This document shows, one piece after another, positions 37,820-51,800 of a DNA stretch of 64,000 bases. The number at the start of each line of letters is the position of its first letter. Position 1 is the stretch's first letter. The stretch is from Panopea generosa (lineage: Eukaryota; Mollusca; Bivalvia; Adapedonta; Hiatellidae), in NCBI GenBank assembly GCA_029582155.1, contig CM055909.1:46072218-46136217 (forward strand), read 5' to 3'. The position numbers were made by a program, and so were the translations under genes. The notes under the pieces were generated by a model, which saw nothing but the letters and a program-made list of their open reading frames with translations, was not told the origin of the DNA and did not search any database.

Positions 37820-40800
37820 TTATATCATCAGGATTGGAATTATAAAGATTAAAAACTAATTAACCATCTGAAACAAACACACAGCTACAAATACAGCATA
37901 AACCCAACAAATATAACGAATAGTCCTAATTAGTACGATAATATAGATAAGAAGTGAGAACATGGATTACCGCATTGGAACAGACAGTAGCAACATGTGC
38001 AACTGGGGAGCTTGAACCTGGTTAGCGGATGAATCCAATATGGCTCTTACCAATATCGTCATATGATAAGACGAGACAGTGAAAATAAAAGTAGTCCCGT
38101 AAGACTATTCTCTTACAAATTACATTTTAAACGTGTGTACATTGTAAAATACATAATGGTTTCGGTAATTATATATAAAATGATAAAAGGAAACAACTGA
38201 TTCTAATTTGTTATAGATTTTTAAATCTGTTATATTCTAGATCTAAATCAAGTTCCCAAACGCATGATGAGGAAGAGAAGAGAGTAGTGAGAAGCTACCC
38301 TCGGTCGTTCAAAACTGAGGACCATGACACCTCGCACACGACCAAATCCACAGAAAGTATCCATTCTTCTGGCGGTAAGTTTCACCAAAATCTAGACAAA
38401 CACAGATTCAAACACAAATTTTTCAGTTTTTATTTAAAGTTAATACAATAAAATATATACTTATAATACAAACAATAATATAAAGTATAATAGAACCTTG
38501 CCAAAACAGGTACAGAATAGCTTTTAAAGACTGCATCTGAACTTTAAAATAAACAAAAATGGATAGCGTAAGAACCAAAGTTTCACTTTAATATTGAAAA
38601 CATGTACTTTCTTTTGATTAATTACTTAAATATTCTTCTAACCAATTTCAATGCAACCAAATGCATTTTTTATTTCTGGAACCAAGTGAAACTCATGATC
38701 AACTGAATTTTTTTAATTAAATTTTTTTTTTATATTTTTAAGTTGATACGTAAACATATTCATTTGGTGAAAAAGAGCCGGTTTCGACATTATGTTAAAA
38801 CATATTTTAGTCATGAGTAAATCCCGCAATGTAGGCCTACTTTATTTCTGAATAACACAATTCATACGCTGTGTTGCGACCGTGTACATTTCACGAAGTT
38901 GTTTGCCTGAAATGTGGTTATTATTTAAGTTCCATGGCACAAGAAAGCTTTATTGGTGTTGCATATTTCATGACTTTACGTGAAAACCCTTAATAAAACT
39001 AATTCTGCTATTTTCGTTTTGTGAACGCGTTTTGTGCTTCCTTTATCACATATTTATCAAGTATTGCAGCCTATGATTCAGTCGATTTTCGAATATTGAG
39101 TGTCATTTTTATGCCATCGAGATAGTTAACAAGCGACCTAACCACTATTTCCAGGAATCCTGGAAGGTTAACCGGTTTTCGAACCCGCCAATCTTCGCAA
39201 TTAACTGATAACTTTCCATTTTTGATCAGAAGCGAGAAACAAATAGGTGAGACGCCTGAGCTTACCAGTTCCGGATAGAAAACTTAAATAAAACTAGTGT
39301 TGATATTTCTCCTATCTCTGTTTTTTCGAAGTTCATAGCTATCCTGATTTGATTTACACGTTAACAGTACTTATTATGGATTTTTTTTATATTTATATCT
39401 GTCTTTCTACGTTGAAGATAACAATACAAAGTCGTCAACACCAAAGCCTGTGGTGAGACCAAAGCTGAATGATACGTCCAGGCGTGTGGTGCTCGACAGA
39501 GAGTACGATCGACTCACAACTTATGCTAATGACATATTTGTAAGTGTTCATGATTTACTTACTCGAAATATGCTTATGTTTCTTCTTTTAATGGAATTCA
39601 CCGTCATTAAAACTTTATATAAGTTATCTATGACAGCCAGTGATCTTGGTGGAGGAAAACATCCCCAAAACAACTATGAGTATACTCACCGGTCCCCCCA
39701 TAAAAAAAATCTCGACCTTATTTATATAGAACAAAAAATAAAATTCAACTGTGTAGTGAGGCCTTGAGGACCTTGCTAATATATTATATATAAGTCATAT
39801 GGGTCACGGGTGAGTTTCACTAAACTTATCATTCACAAGCTGATATTTTCTAAATTTCTCCTAAATATATCTTGAACGAATTACACGTCGATGACCGTAT
39901 ACAATTGAAGTCGGAACAAATATTTACTCATTGGTAAAGGAAAACATGTAAAATGGCCAAGGCAAATACAATTATAGCATTTTAACAATTAAGTTGAGAA
40001 AAATCTCAATATTGCACACATCATATATATATTGAATTTTAAGACGATTTAATAAGAAATGTTACATATTGTTAGAATATAAGTATATGGTATGTACGCT
40101 GCTCCTCTGCTGAGGATATATATAACAATGCTACCCGATTGTTTAATTGGAATTGGGAGATACGTATTAACACGTGTGTTATAAATTAAACCCCGAACAT
40201 CTCATTTATCTTTGTGTGCATTAGAACTGTTTTTTTTCTTATATTTAACTATATCAGAACATTTTATTCAATTCAATTCGTTAATAAGTTTTCTGGACGG
40301 TGTGTCAAAATCTCTTGTTATCTTTCTAAGTTATCAGACGAAAAAAAGTATTTTCGTTTTAGTAATTCAAAAGTTTTTTAATATCCAAGTAAACGCGTGA
40401 AAGATAACTTTACATAAAATAGTTAAAGAGAAAATTGTCATATGTGAGCTGATTAGTAAATTAGTATATGTAAATAATAATCAATAAGTGAAAGTTAGAG
40501 TAAAGACGACGTTACGGTATCACTACACAGATGTGCCTGTTTATCGTCACGGTAGCAGATTTTTTTTGCACTTACAACAAAGTCTTATGTACTTTTGTTT
40601 GATTGTCTTCTTCAAAATGGTTCTTGGGGGCTGTGACCCCTTGCAGCAGATGAGAAAGCAAAAGCTGGCATAGTTCATACTGCAATAAGACAACAATGGA
40701 ATTAAAAAAATGACTTGTATAGGAATTTAATAGATGCATGTATATACGAACATTTGGGGACTTTTTTAAAAATAAATCTACGGGGGTCAACGCACTCTCT

Positions 40801-41591
40801 TTATAAAGCTGGCCAACCTACCATTTAGTGTGCAGATACATTCATGCGATAAAAAAAACCTTAAAACAAAGATTTCTATGTGGAACATCTTTACAGTGGA
40901 AATCTTCGACCATGTTTTATATAGAACAAAAAAAACCTCAAACTGTGTAGGGAGACCTGCATCGAGTTAAAAAGTAAATTATAGCAAAATGACATAACAC
41001 TTATACAACTGCCTTCTTTAATGCTTCGATGAATGCTTGCACTGCTGTTCAAGTAAGAAACATTTCTATATACCACAAATGGATAAAAAGCTTTTTAATG
41101 CATTATTCGATGGAAGGGACGTATTTTCTCAAATACGTTTTGAGTATCATGTACGAGTGTTCAAAAGTAATGAAAGATTGCCATGATTAACTAAAATTAA
41201 AAATATGTTTTAAAAAACATTATTTTTCTAGTTATGGAACATTCATACATGTAACGTAATCATTACGGAAGAACTTTTTTCACAGAATGATATACCAGTG
41301 GACGAGGTACAAATAATCCATAGATATCGACCGTCTCGTTCAAACGACGGCGAGCCAAAATATCAGGGGTTCAGTCGCCATGTTGGCTCGATACTGAGGA
41401 CCAAAAACTTTGTACAGTTTTACAATAAAGAAGGTGTGTATATCAATCGTTTGAATATTGTTTCTAAAGTACGTGTTTTGTAAATGCATGCCGAGTATAT
41501 GGTTAAATTGTATATTTACATTCACCAACATGTCAGAAAAAACGCATTGTATATAGATAACGTTTTCAATGCTGTTTCACTCTCCCCAATC

Positions 41592-41639
<48 letters not shown>

Positions 41640-42769
41640 CATTGAACAGTTGCATCGACTCCCATCGATACAATATGTCTCTTTTTTCTTATTCTCTACT
41701 CTTCTAGGTAATCTCTAATTCGCCAAAGGTCTAGGTACCTTTATAATTACTTATGTACTCGCTGTTTGTTGACGAGATGTGTCTTCACATGCTTCGGGCG
41801 GAGACAATTTTCCAAGGTTATGTTGTTTACTGTTTCATTCCAAGCTGTGTAATGACTCTTGTCACTATAGAGACAATTACTGGAAGAACAAATATGGATT
41901 GCAAGCACAGAGTAATTGCTATGGCAATATTAATTACTTTACAAAATAAAGCACCAAAGGCCATAACTCTTAATACAGAAACTGCAAAACACGATTACAT
42001 TACTTGCCTTTGTCTTGTATTGTGTAGTTTTGTCCGTGTTTTTTTTTTAATTTATATAAAGCCGTCAACATAAATATATGTCTATTAATCTTATTAAAAT
42101 ACCAACGTTCCTTGGTTATTAGGAATATCAAAATAAGTCATACCTAGAGGGATAGTTTTAAAGTACAAGCGAAAGAGTTACGAGTCTGGTATATATATTT
42201 TTTTTATATTCGTATATCTTTGTTGGTTAACGAGGTCCTCCGCGGCTAAGTGGTCTAAGGCATTGTTTCGAGCTAACTTACATCTCACAGGTATTGACTT
42301 TATTTATTTATATATTTATTCATTTACAGAATTTATCTACTTAATCAATCAAGTTATTTAGTAATTTCTTTATTGTTTAAGAAATTATTTATCTATTTCA
42401 GGTCTAAGCCATTCCCAATCTACGGACAAGGGTTCCACAGACAGCCTCTCCAAAAAGGTAAATCATGCATTCCTGATAGCATAGATGTACTTACCAGCTT
42501 ATAACACTTAATATTTAGATAGATGTTTGTGCTGTTCTTTGAGTCTGATTTTTATAGATGAAACTTCGATCTTGGTCTGGGTCGAGATTCACCAACGTTT
42601 TCTAAACTTAGTACGGGTACTTACTAAAATAACTTAAAGTGTTTATGTAGGCCCTTAAATTGGTTTTACTTAAATCAGTTTTCATGTCTGCATAGTTTAG
42701 GTTTGAACATTTTTGCGTGTCAAAGTTAATGTTGGTAAAACTCGAACAAGCACACTTTTGTTGTTGTTT

Positions 42770-42811
<42 letters not shown>

Positions 42812-45800
42812 TTATTGTTGACATGTATATCTTCGAGTATCAACATAAAATACTAAAACACAGCTTCAGACTTTCATCTCAAATTACCTACGACAATACT
42901 AGTGACAAGATTCTTAAACAAAGTTAAAATACATCTTGTCTTTTATATATTCTAAGAAATTCTTTATCATTTCCATATTTAACAGTTATAGTAATACGGA
43001 AGTTTTTTTTTCTTAAATGCGATGCTCTTGAAAGCAGTTGCTGTGATAATCGAATCATGCTGATTTATTTTTTGTAAGTGGCATGTCAAATCATAATTTA
43101 CTGATAATGAGCTGTAATGATTTTGTTTTTTCTTTGGGAAATGAAATTAAATGATGATTATTTATTTAAAATTACAAAATATAGTTTAGTAATTGCATGA
43201 CAAGTTAAGATCTTTGTTTTAATTAGAGGGTATATGCCTTGTTTGGGTTTAGATTTGTTTTCTAATTGGAATGCTTTGTCTTAAAGGGAATTTATCAGGA
43301 TTTTTCATACTTTTAAAATTGGCTTAAAACATTTGCCCCATGATATCGTGATTACATACTCTGTAATTGTATTGCCAAACGGATATCTATCTAAATTTGA
43401 AAAAAAAATAATATATTGACAAGGTAATTTCTCACTTGGGCTAAGCGCCTAGGTTAGACTAAAATAGATTTTCCGATTAAAATTGCAAGATATTTTGAGA
43501 CGTATTATATGTGTTACGTGATTTCATTTTGATTTCATTTTGATCCGTAATACAGGTTTACACGTAGTAAAAAAATGTTTCACCTAATAATAAGTCGGAA
43601 TGACGATATGAAGGTCGTCAAAGCAGTATATAAATGTGTCTATATTTAGAATAGGTATTTCGTTTCAAATTTACATGTACCACTACAATCTAAAATCGAT
43701 GCTGTCACGTTTAGTTGGATTTAATGTACTTAACTATTTTGATAAATTTTTAATGAGTTTTAAAAACTCTTTCATGGTGTTATTTTCCCCTGATAAACTC
43801 CCTTTAAACGTTAAACGAGAATTAACTGTTGATGCAAAACTAGTTCACAACCTTAGATATTAAACAGGTTCTAAAGTAATTTGTTCTGTTTAGTACAAAG
43901 TTGGCTATCAATGACATTAAACAATTAAAGGTTCGTACCAAGCTATCTGTGCTATGCTGTTACTAATAACCTTTAATGGACAGAACAAAATAAAATAGAT
44001 ATATCCAGCAATGCTTTATTGTTCTCTTTTAACTATAAATGGTATTTGGAATGCATTACGCAAGTCTTTTGATGTCTTAGATTATGGCTGGCTAATATTA
44101 CGCATACTGTTCACGCATTTATACTAAATATACTAAAAATACAATATCATTTATGAAATGCATTCACGTGCATATTCTAAAGTTTATCGCTTACAATAGT
44201 TTAAATCGACGTTGTTTTAACTTTTCAGTATACAAATATCTTTAAGTGACAAAATAGGGTGACAGTAATTATTTTTATTTTATTATGGGAGCATGTTTCA
44301 CCCAAACTTGTTTTATCTTATTTTGTCAAAACAATTTATTGAGCAGAACAATAAATTATTTATCAGTCTTTAAGTGATACTGAAATAAAAAAAAAAACGC
44401 TTCATTTTCCGAAATCAGTCGAATAATATTTGAAATATCACAAAAATGGAATTTGGTATGATAATTTTGCTGGATTTAAAATAAATATCAGAATCATGTA
44501 GTTATATTAATACTTGATTTATCACGTGTCAGTTTCAAATGTCTATATAATTAAGAAATGCTGAAAATATTATCACAAGATTTCACGCCTATCAAAAGTT
44601 AGTGCATATTGTATATTGCTATAGCTTGTAGACAAAACACAACAGGAAGCCAAGAAGAGTTTAATTCTACAGAGAACATATACCATAACAAGATGGTTAT
44701 GTTTTGCACTTAAGGTCTCACTACACAGTTGAATTATGTTTTTTATTCTATATAAAAAAGGTATAGGATCTACGTCTAAAAGTCCACAAAGAATTTTTTT
44801 TTAATTATTTTTTTCGTAGCAGGAATGTATACCCACATAACCCACAGAAATATACAATAGCTGGTAGGTTGACCAGCATGTTTTTTTTAAGAGGGTGCAA
44901 TGACACCCTGAGATATTTTGAAAAATGAAGTCCTCAGATGCTTATAGATATATGCATATGTTGAAATCCTATAAAAGTCACTTTTTTAACTCCAGTGTGT
45001 CTTATTGCAGTATATGCACTACTCATCTGCAGCAAGAAAAAACACAACCACTATGAACCAAGCATCACATACAAAAAATAGCAATAGTATCAGAATAATA
45101 TCTGTTAACCAGATTTTATCAACAACATATTAAAACAAAATGCATTTGATATATGGATAAGCGTACATTTTGTTTGTTCAAAGTACATGACACACTGACC
45201 GAATGGATGCAAGTCTATCATTAGTTTATACTAAGTTATTTTAGCTCGATTGCGATTGAAGCTCAGAGCTTATATGAACCGCTCTCGAGTTCGCTTCCTT
45301 GGTGAACCAGTACTGAGTGCATTTTTTTTTTATAAGAGACATCGGGTCGAGCAGGGTATCGAACCCGCAACCTCTGGTGTGAGCGGCCAACACTCTAACC
45401 TTTAAACTACCGCCCCGCTTGAAGTCTATCATTGACAGAATCTATCAACTAAAGTCTTCTCGATCCATATACAGTGCAGGATCGCACTGGTACAATTATT
45501 CTGCAATACCACCATTCAGTCACATTACACAGCCATTTCCTTTTTGTAATCCTTCCATGTTTCTCCTGCAAACGAATGATATGCAAGATGTTTCGTATAT
45601 GGAATGTTTAATTAGTAGCCTTTGTCATGACAGATGCATTTTGAGGAACTTTAAAAATGTAATTAGTACATGGTAAATCTATGATACAACTGATATATTC
45701 CGCGTTTGTAGATATATAACGATACTAACACAATATCCTTCTCCCCCGTTTTGTAGAAGAATAAATCGCCCAGTAGGGGTGTTCATATTAATCACGTGAC

Positions 45801-48800
45801 CAGGAGGAATGCCAATGACGTCACAAGGACCGAGAGAAGGTCTCGTCACACCGTGTATAGTAGTATAGTAGATACCGCCCCAGGGTGAGTCCTGAAACCA
45901 AAACCTATTCGATATAAACCCAACCCGCATTAACCTTTCTTCATATACTTTCTCCATGTTCTAATATTGCATTCCTTTTCAGCATGTTTGATTTTTATAA
46001 CTGTATTGTCCTCAACTTATTATTTCAAATAGTTACGTTCACTTTCTCCTCTTCCCCTTGTTTTATGTGTCGTTAACGTCAACATATACTTGAAATTGTA
46101 GTTTTATACATTCTATTGTTAGGCGTTTAAACAGCATGTGTTTATGGTATTCTTCCCTAAACATACAAGTTAGTAACAAGGAACGTTGCCATAGGCTTTG
46201 ACATTATGAACTCATAGGTCATTGTCCTTCTTCAAACGTTGTACATTCCCAAAGAATATCAAAGGAGTTGCCTTCTCAAGAGATTATATTTTAAAGAGAT
46301 TATATTCTCAACAAATTATATTCTAAAGGATTTATATTCTAAAGAGATAATATGCTCAAGAAATTATATTCAAAAGAGATTCTATTCTAAAGAGATTATA
46401 TTCTAAAGACATTATATTCTCAAGAGATTATATTCTAAAGGATTTATATTCTAAAGAAATAATATGCTAAAGAAATTATATTCTAAAGAGATTATATTCT
46501 AAAGAGATTATATTCTAAAAGATTATATTCTAAAGAGATTATATTCTCAAGAGATTATATTCTTAAGAGATAATATTCGCAAGAAAGAGTTCAGGAGATT
46601 ATACTCTAAAGAGATTATATTCTAAAGAGATTATATTCTTAAGTGATTATATTCTCAAAATATCAACAAGTAATGTCCACAGCTATTCACATCACTGCCA
46701 AAGCAATGTTAAGTAAAATATGTGATAAAAAAACAATTGAGCCACAACATTAAGATGCCCTACACGTCATTTTTTCATTCTTTCAAAGAAACTTTACATT
46801 TCGTTGTTGCATGCATTAAAAGAAGAAACACAGATCTTTTAAAGAAACAGCTTTTAAAGAGTGTGTTCGCTAACATCACGATATAACAGCACTGCTTGAT
46901 ACAATAACATGCAAGTGCCTATATATCTCAATATCATACGGATATAGCGCCCATTTACAGACACATCTCAATACAATACTTATGTTCATAATTAAAGATC
47001 ACAGGCATATTTATATCAATTACTATTATAATGATGAAAATTCTTATTAATAAATTACAGATATCTCAATAAAATAGTGATGCAAAAGACTATTTATAGA
47101 ATAGAGAAAGAAATAGCAATATCATAATGATGAAAATCTGAATATTATATAAAGAAACAATGAACCAATAGTCAAAAAAGTTATATTAAATGCTAAGTGG
47201 TGTTTCCGAACATTTCAAATACATAATATATTTACAATATATATATATATATATTTGCATGTCGTTTTTTTTATATACATTTATATACTGATAAATATAT
47301 ATATTTCACATAAGCATGTACTTTTCTTCTTTTTTTACATGCAGTTAAAAAGGACAATGAGTTGTGTTTGTCCAGCAGGATTTACATCACTGTGTATGTC
47401 ACTGCATGTCTTTATTTTGCATCTACTTACTGTTTTATCTACGCACATAAATAATATATCTTTACATTTTTAAGTTAGTGTTTTTATAGTTGTCATATAT
47501 ACATGTAACACATCTCTTAATGGTTTGGTTGGATGAATCAGTCTGAGTAAAAACTGGTTATGTCATATATGACCTGAATGGTGTTAAACATTATAAGTGT
47601 TTAATTAATTATTTCTACAAAAATATGATATATACAATAACTGAGATATCTAACAGTAATGTTTTTTGAGATATAAATATATATATATATATGGACTTTT
47701 ATATTATACACCATACATAGTAAATGAGCATCATTTCGTTCATATTTGGTTTTTATCATTCCGTGTGTTTTCTGCATGAAGCCATCTTCAAAATCAAAAA
47801 GGCTCGCAATGTATGGCGTAAGGACTGGTCAAAATATCGAACCACAGAGTGATAAAAACTGATTTAACAATCTTTGAAAGTGTCGTTCAACACTAACAGA
47901 ATAACAAAGTGGTCATTTTCTTCTGATTTCATGACTTCTATGCTCAAACTTCTAAAAATATATGCTAGAATTACTTTTGAAACATATTTTGACACACTGT
48001 CTAGAGAACTTTTCATTTCAATATGAATAGTTTATGTCATGCATTTAAAATCATCCATAAATAATGCGCAGAACAATCGACTTATATCATATAAAGTTCA
48101 TAATCAGATTTAAATGTTAGTTACAGTTAAAATGTCATTTATTTTATTATTACAAAATGACATTTTATATAATTAATTGTCTACCTTTTAAAAATATGTC
48201 AAGTAACTAAAATTGACACAAACCATCGACGGAACGTGTATCTAGCAATGATGCAATATCAACAGCCACCCAAATAAGAAACTGAAACAAATACTTGCAA
48301 CAGGTAATGACGTACATTCACAACTTCCACTCAAACAATTAAAATATATGATATTATATATTTTCTTTGACGCAGAACTATCATTAAGCATATCATATCT
48401 GTGTATATTAGAATATTGCGACCTTCAGTAGACACATTTGTATCTTAGTGATTTTTTCTATATTTCAGATGACAATAGTTCGTATTCAAATGCTTATTAA
48501 AATATATACATCCCATGTTATAGTAATTCATCAATGTATTGTTTCTAATATTGGTTTATTAAACTGCAGGATGAGGCAAGTGACGTCAACGAATGAAGAA
48601 CAAGCCATAATCTCCACTGAATCATTAACACCAACATATACCACCTCATATCATAACATGGACGCGACAGCATTTCCTCAGAGCCATGATCCATACCGAC
48701 CAGTCGATGCGGAAAGACCACCTTCCCCAAACGCAATATTTTCTGGAGTAAGATCGATGTCAATATCTTCCATCAAATCGTCGGTTAAAGTGTGCTTCAA

Positions 48801-51800
48801 TGATGAAAAACTTGAACGGAAGGATAAAAGTGAACGTTTGCAAGCATTACAACCCGATAAAGATGTGTCAAAAGATAAAGATGTAAGTATTTGTTTGGAA
48901 AATGATAATGAGTTTGTAACCACAGAGCAGTATAAAGACAAAAATACCGAAATAAGATTTGATAAACAGAATAGTAATATTGAAATACACAAGCAAGAGA
49001 CGATAGAAAGAGACCAGCAACTGTATAAAATAAAACAAATAGTTGTTGTATCAGTTGATACTAAGAAAACTACTGATAATGTTACGGACGATTGTAAAAT
49101 ATCTCAAATAATGGACGACAAACCTGAAGAAGAACTGAGCATGTTAACTGAATCATCAGTTCAACAGGATTCTGAAGAAGGCAGCATTACTGACAGAACG
49201 TTGACGCCGACGCTAGATGTTGTGCTGGATGATCAAATTACGCGAGAGAGTAAAGTAGAAATATCTGGTAAGATTGTGAAGAAACAGAAATATACACATG
49301 AACAAGCGGAGAAACAAACAATCACTATTGGGGATGTAAGCATAACAGCTGAAAGGCATGGACACCTTCAGCCAATGAAAAAGAAAATATCCCCAAGGGA
49401 GAATAAAGATAAAAGGTCACCAAGAGTAACTAAAGACAAAAGGTCTTCTAGAGTGCATAAGGAAAAGTACTCATCAAACGAAAGCATTGGAAAGATGTCA
49501 CCTAGGGAAGCAATTGATAAGAGAACACAAAACAAAAAGAAAATAGAAAAAGATAAAACAATATACGTCGTTGGAACTAAAGATACAAAAGGTCGGTGGG
49601 CCAAGCAATCAGATATCGTTAAACAACCGACTGGAGTCGATTTGTCAGAAAATGTGAGACTTAGTGAAGTTAGCTTACGAGAAGCAGAAAACAAACCGAC
49701 AGATAATATCAAAGAAAATGACACAACAATTGTAGATGCTGTTGATATGAAGAATGATAATACAATTAATGCTAACGATGACAACAAAGAAAGATACACG
49801 AAAGAAACACATACAGATTTTGAGGACAATGACAATGAAAAGCAAGATGACTATGAAGATGATTTTGAAGAAGATGAACCTAACGAACCTACAAAAACGG
49901 ATACAGACAATGCCTCAAATCACAAATTAGACAATGAAGAAGATCAATCTAATTATATTAAGGACTCGTTAGAAGATCCGATGGATAAACCTACGAAAAC
50001 AATTGAAAATAGAGATAATCGAGAAAGTCGTATTTCAGTAGTAGAAGACGTCGAACGTCATACTGGTTTTCAAGACCATAACAAGGAAACAGAGGTGAAC
50101 AGAGTGGATGTAAAACAAGATTATGAAACCAATCTCAGAGCAAATCCCTCTTTTAAAAGTCACATTATACAAGTACATCCTAAGGAAATCGATACAGAGC
50201 TTTCCACAGAAGATCCCAATTTCAATTTGGAAAATAGCTGTCAATCAGCCTGTGATAAAACCAACAAATCAGTCAGCAAACAAAGAGTCTGGAATAGGCA
50301 CTCTTGTTATATCAAACTCAACGATCAACACTCTTGTCATTTCGAGTGAAAGTAAGTTTGGCAAGGAAACGTTGGATTCACTAACTAGAGAATCAAGCAC
50401 AATAAAGAAAGTTGACACAGAAGGAGCAGACATTAACTCAAACAATAAAAATAAATCAGAAGACATATCAAGTATGAAAGGGTTACTAGAAGATCAAAGT
50501 TCTGAAATTCCGTTACAGTCAGATGAAGGTAACAAAGAGAATATAAAAGAAAAAAGTACATCTCATTTGACTGCAAAAGAAGATAGCGAAGTTGAAGAAG
50601 GACATGTCCAAACAAAAGAAGATTATCACATCTCTGAAAACTTTGAAATGAAAGCTGTACTTACAGAATACACTGACTTTTCACTACAAGGGTCAATTTC
50701 CTGCCATACTCAAACTATTAATTCAACTCAGACACAAACTATCAATTCCATTCAAACACAAACTATCTCAAACGTACAAACCCAAACCCAAGCAGAAATT
50801 GAAACACAAACAGATGTAACAGTTGAATCACAAACGGACTATGTTTTAAACGAAGAATCAGTTGACAATGACGAAAAACATAGACATGTAAAATACAATG
50901 ATTTTGGAACATCACCAATACCACAAGAAGAGATAATAACGATAAATGATGACCAGGTTATTGTTTTCAAAAATACAGAAGAAACAAAGGCAGCAGAAGA
51001 TCAGGTTCAGAAATTCGTCAAAGATCCACAATCTGACACAGAAGTAATCGAATCCGTGCAGGACTCGAATATACATCAAGAGATTACTTGAATTGGGGAT
51101 AACTAAACCAGAATCAAAAATTGCTGAAGCGGAAGATTTTAAATCAGACTTAGATATTGCAACATCGAAAGAAAGAAATGAGACAGAATCTGCAACAAAA
51201 GAAACTTTAGATGTAGAAATATTAGAATCAGGAAGCGCCCAAAACAGACCAAGACATTATTCAGACCACTGATGTGGATGCCACTCAAGCAAAATATGCT
51301 ACACATGATATTGAAACTGAATCAAAAATTGATGAAGAGGCAGATGCCAAATTAGACTTGAATATTACAACATCGAAAGAAGAAAATGAGACAGAACTGA
51401 CAACGAAAGAATCTTTAGTAGATGTATCAGAATCAGAGACGTTTAAACCAGAACAAGACATTACCAAAACTGAACCAGAAATTGTACGATCAGAAAATGA
51501 CACTAGTGATGTAAATACTATTGAAGAAAAATCAGGTAACTACTGATATGAGGGATGATGTAATAGTTGCTGAAACAGAAGATGCAAATAAAGAAACGAT
51601 AATTGTAGCAGAACTTAAATATAAGATGGCCACACCGGACGAAAACAATACTGAGGCCGTATCGGAAACTGTCAAATTTGAGAATGACTCTACTGATGTG
51701 GATCCTATTGAAGTGAAACAGGCTACACCTGATATACGAACTGAATCAAAAATTGATGATGGGGCAGATGTAAAATCAGACTTAGATAGTGCAACATCGA

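Noticed and set aside
41753-42073. 106-codon plus-strand frame in intron 7
   Set aside because: Stops without a donor; exons 7 and 8 join in phase without it.
50340-50360. GTAAGT at ~50,354 as the true end of exon 10, hiding the first frame change
   Set aside because: It lies after the frame-1 stop (GAG TGA), and frame 2 continues with good coding sequence across it, so a splice there would not rescue the frame.
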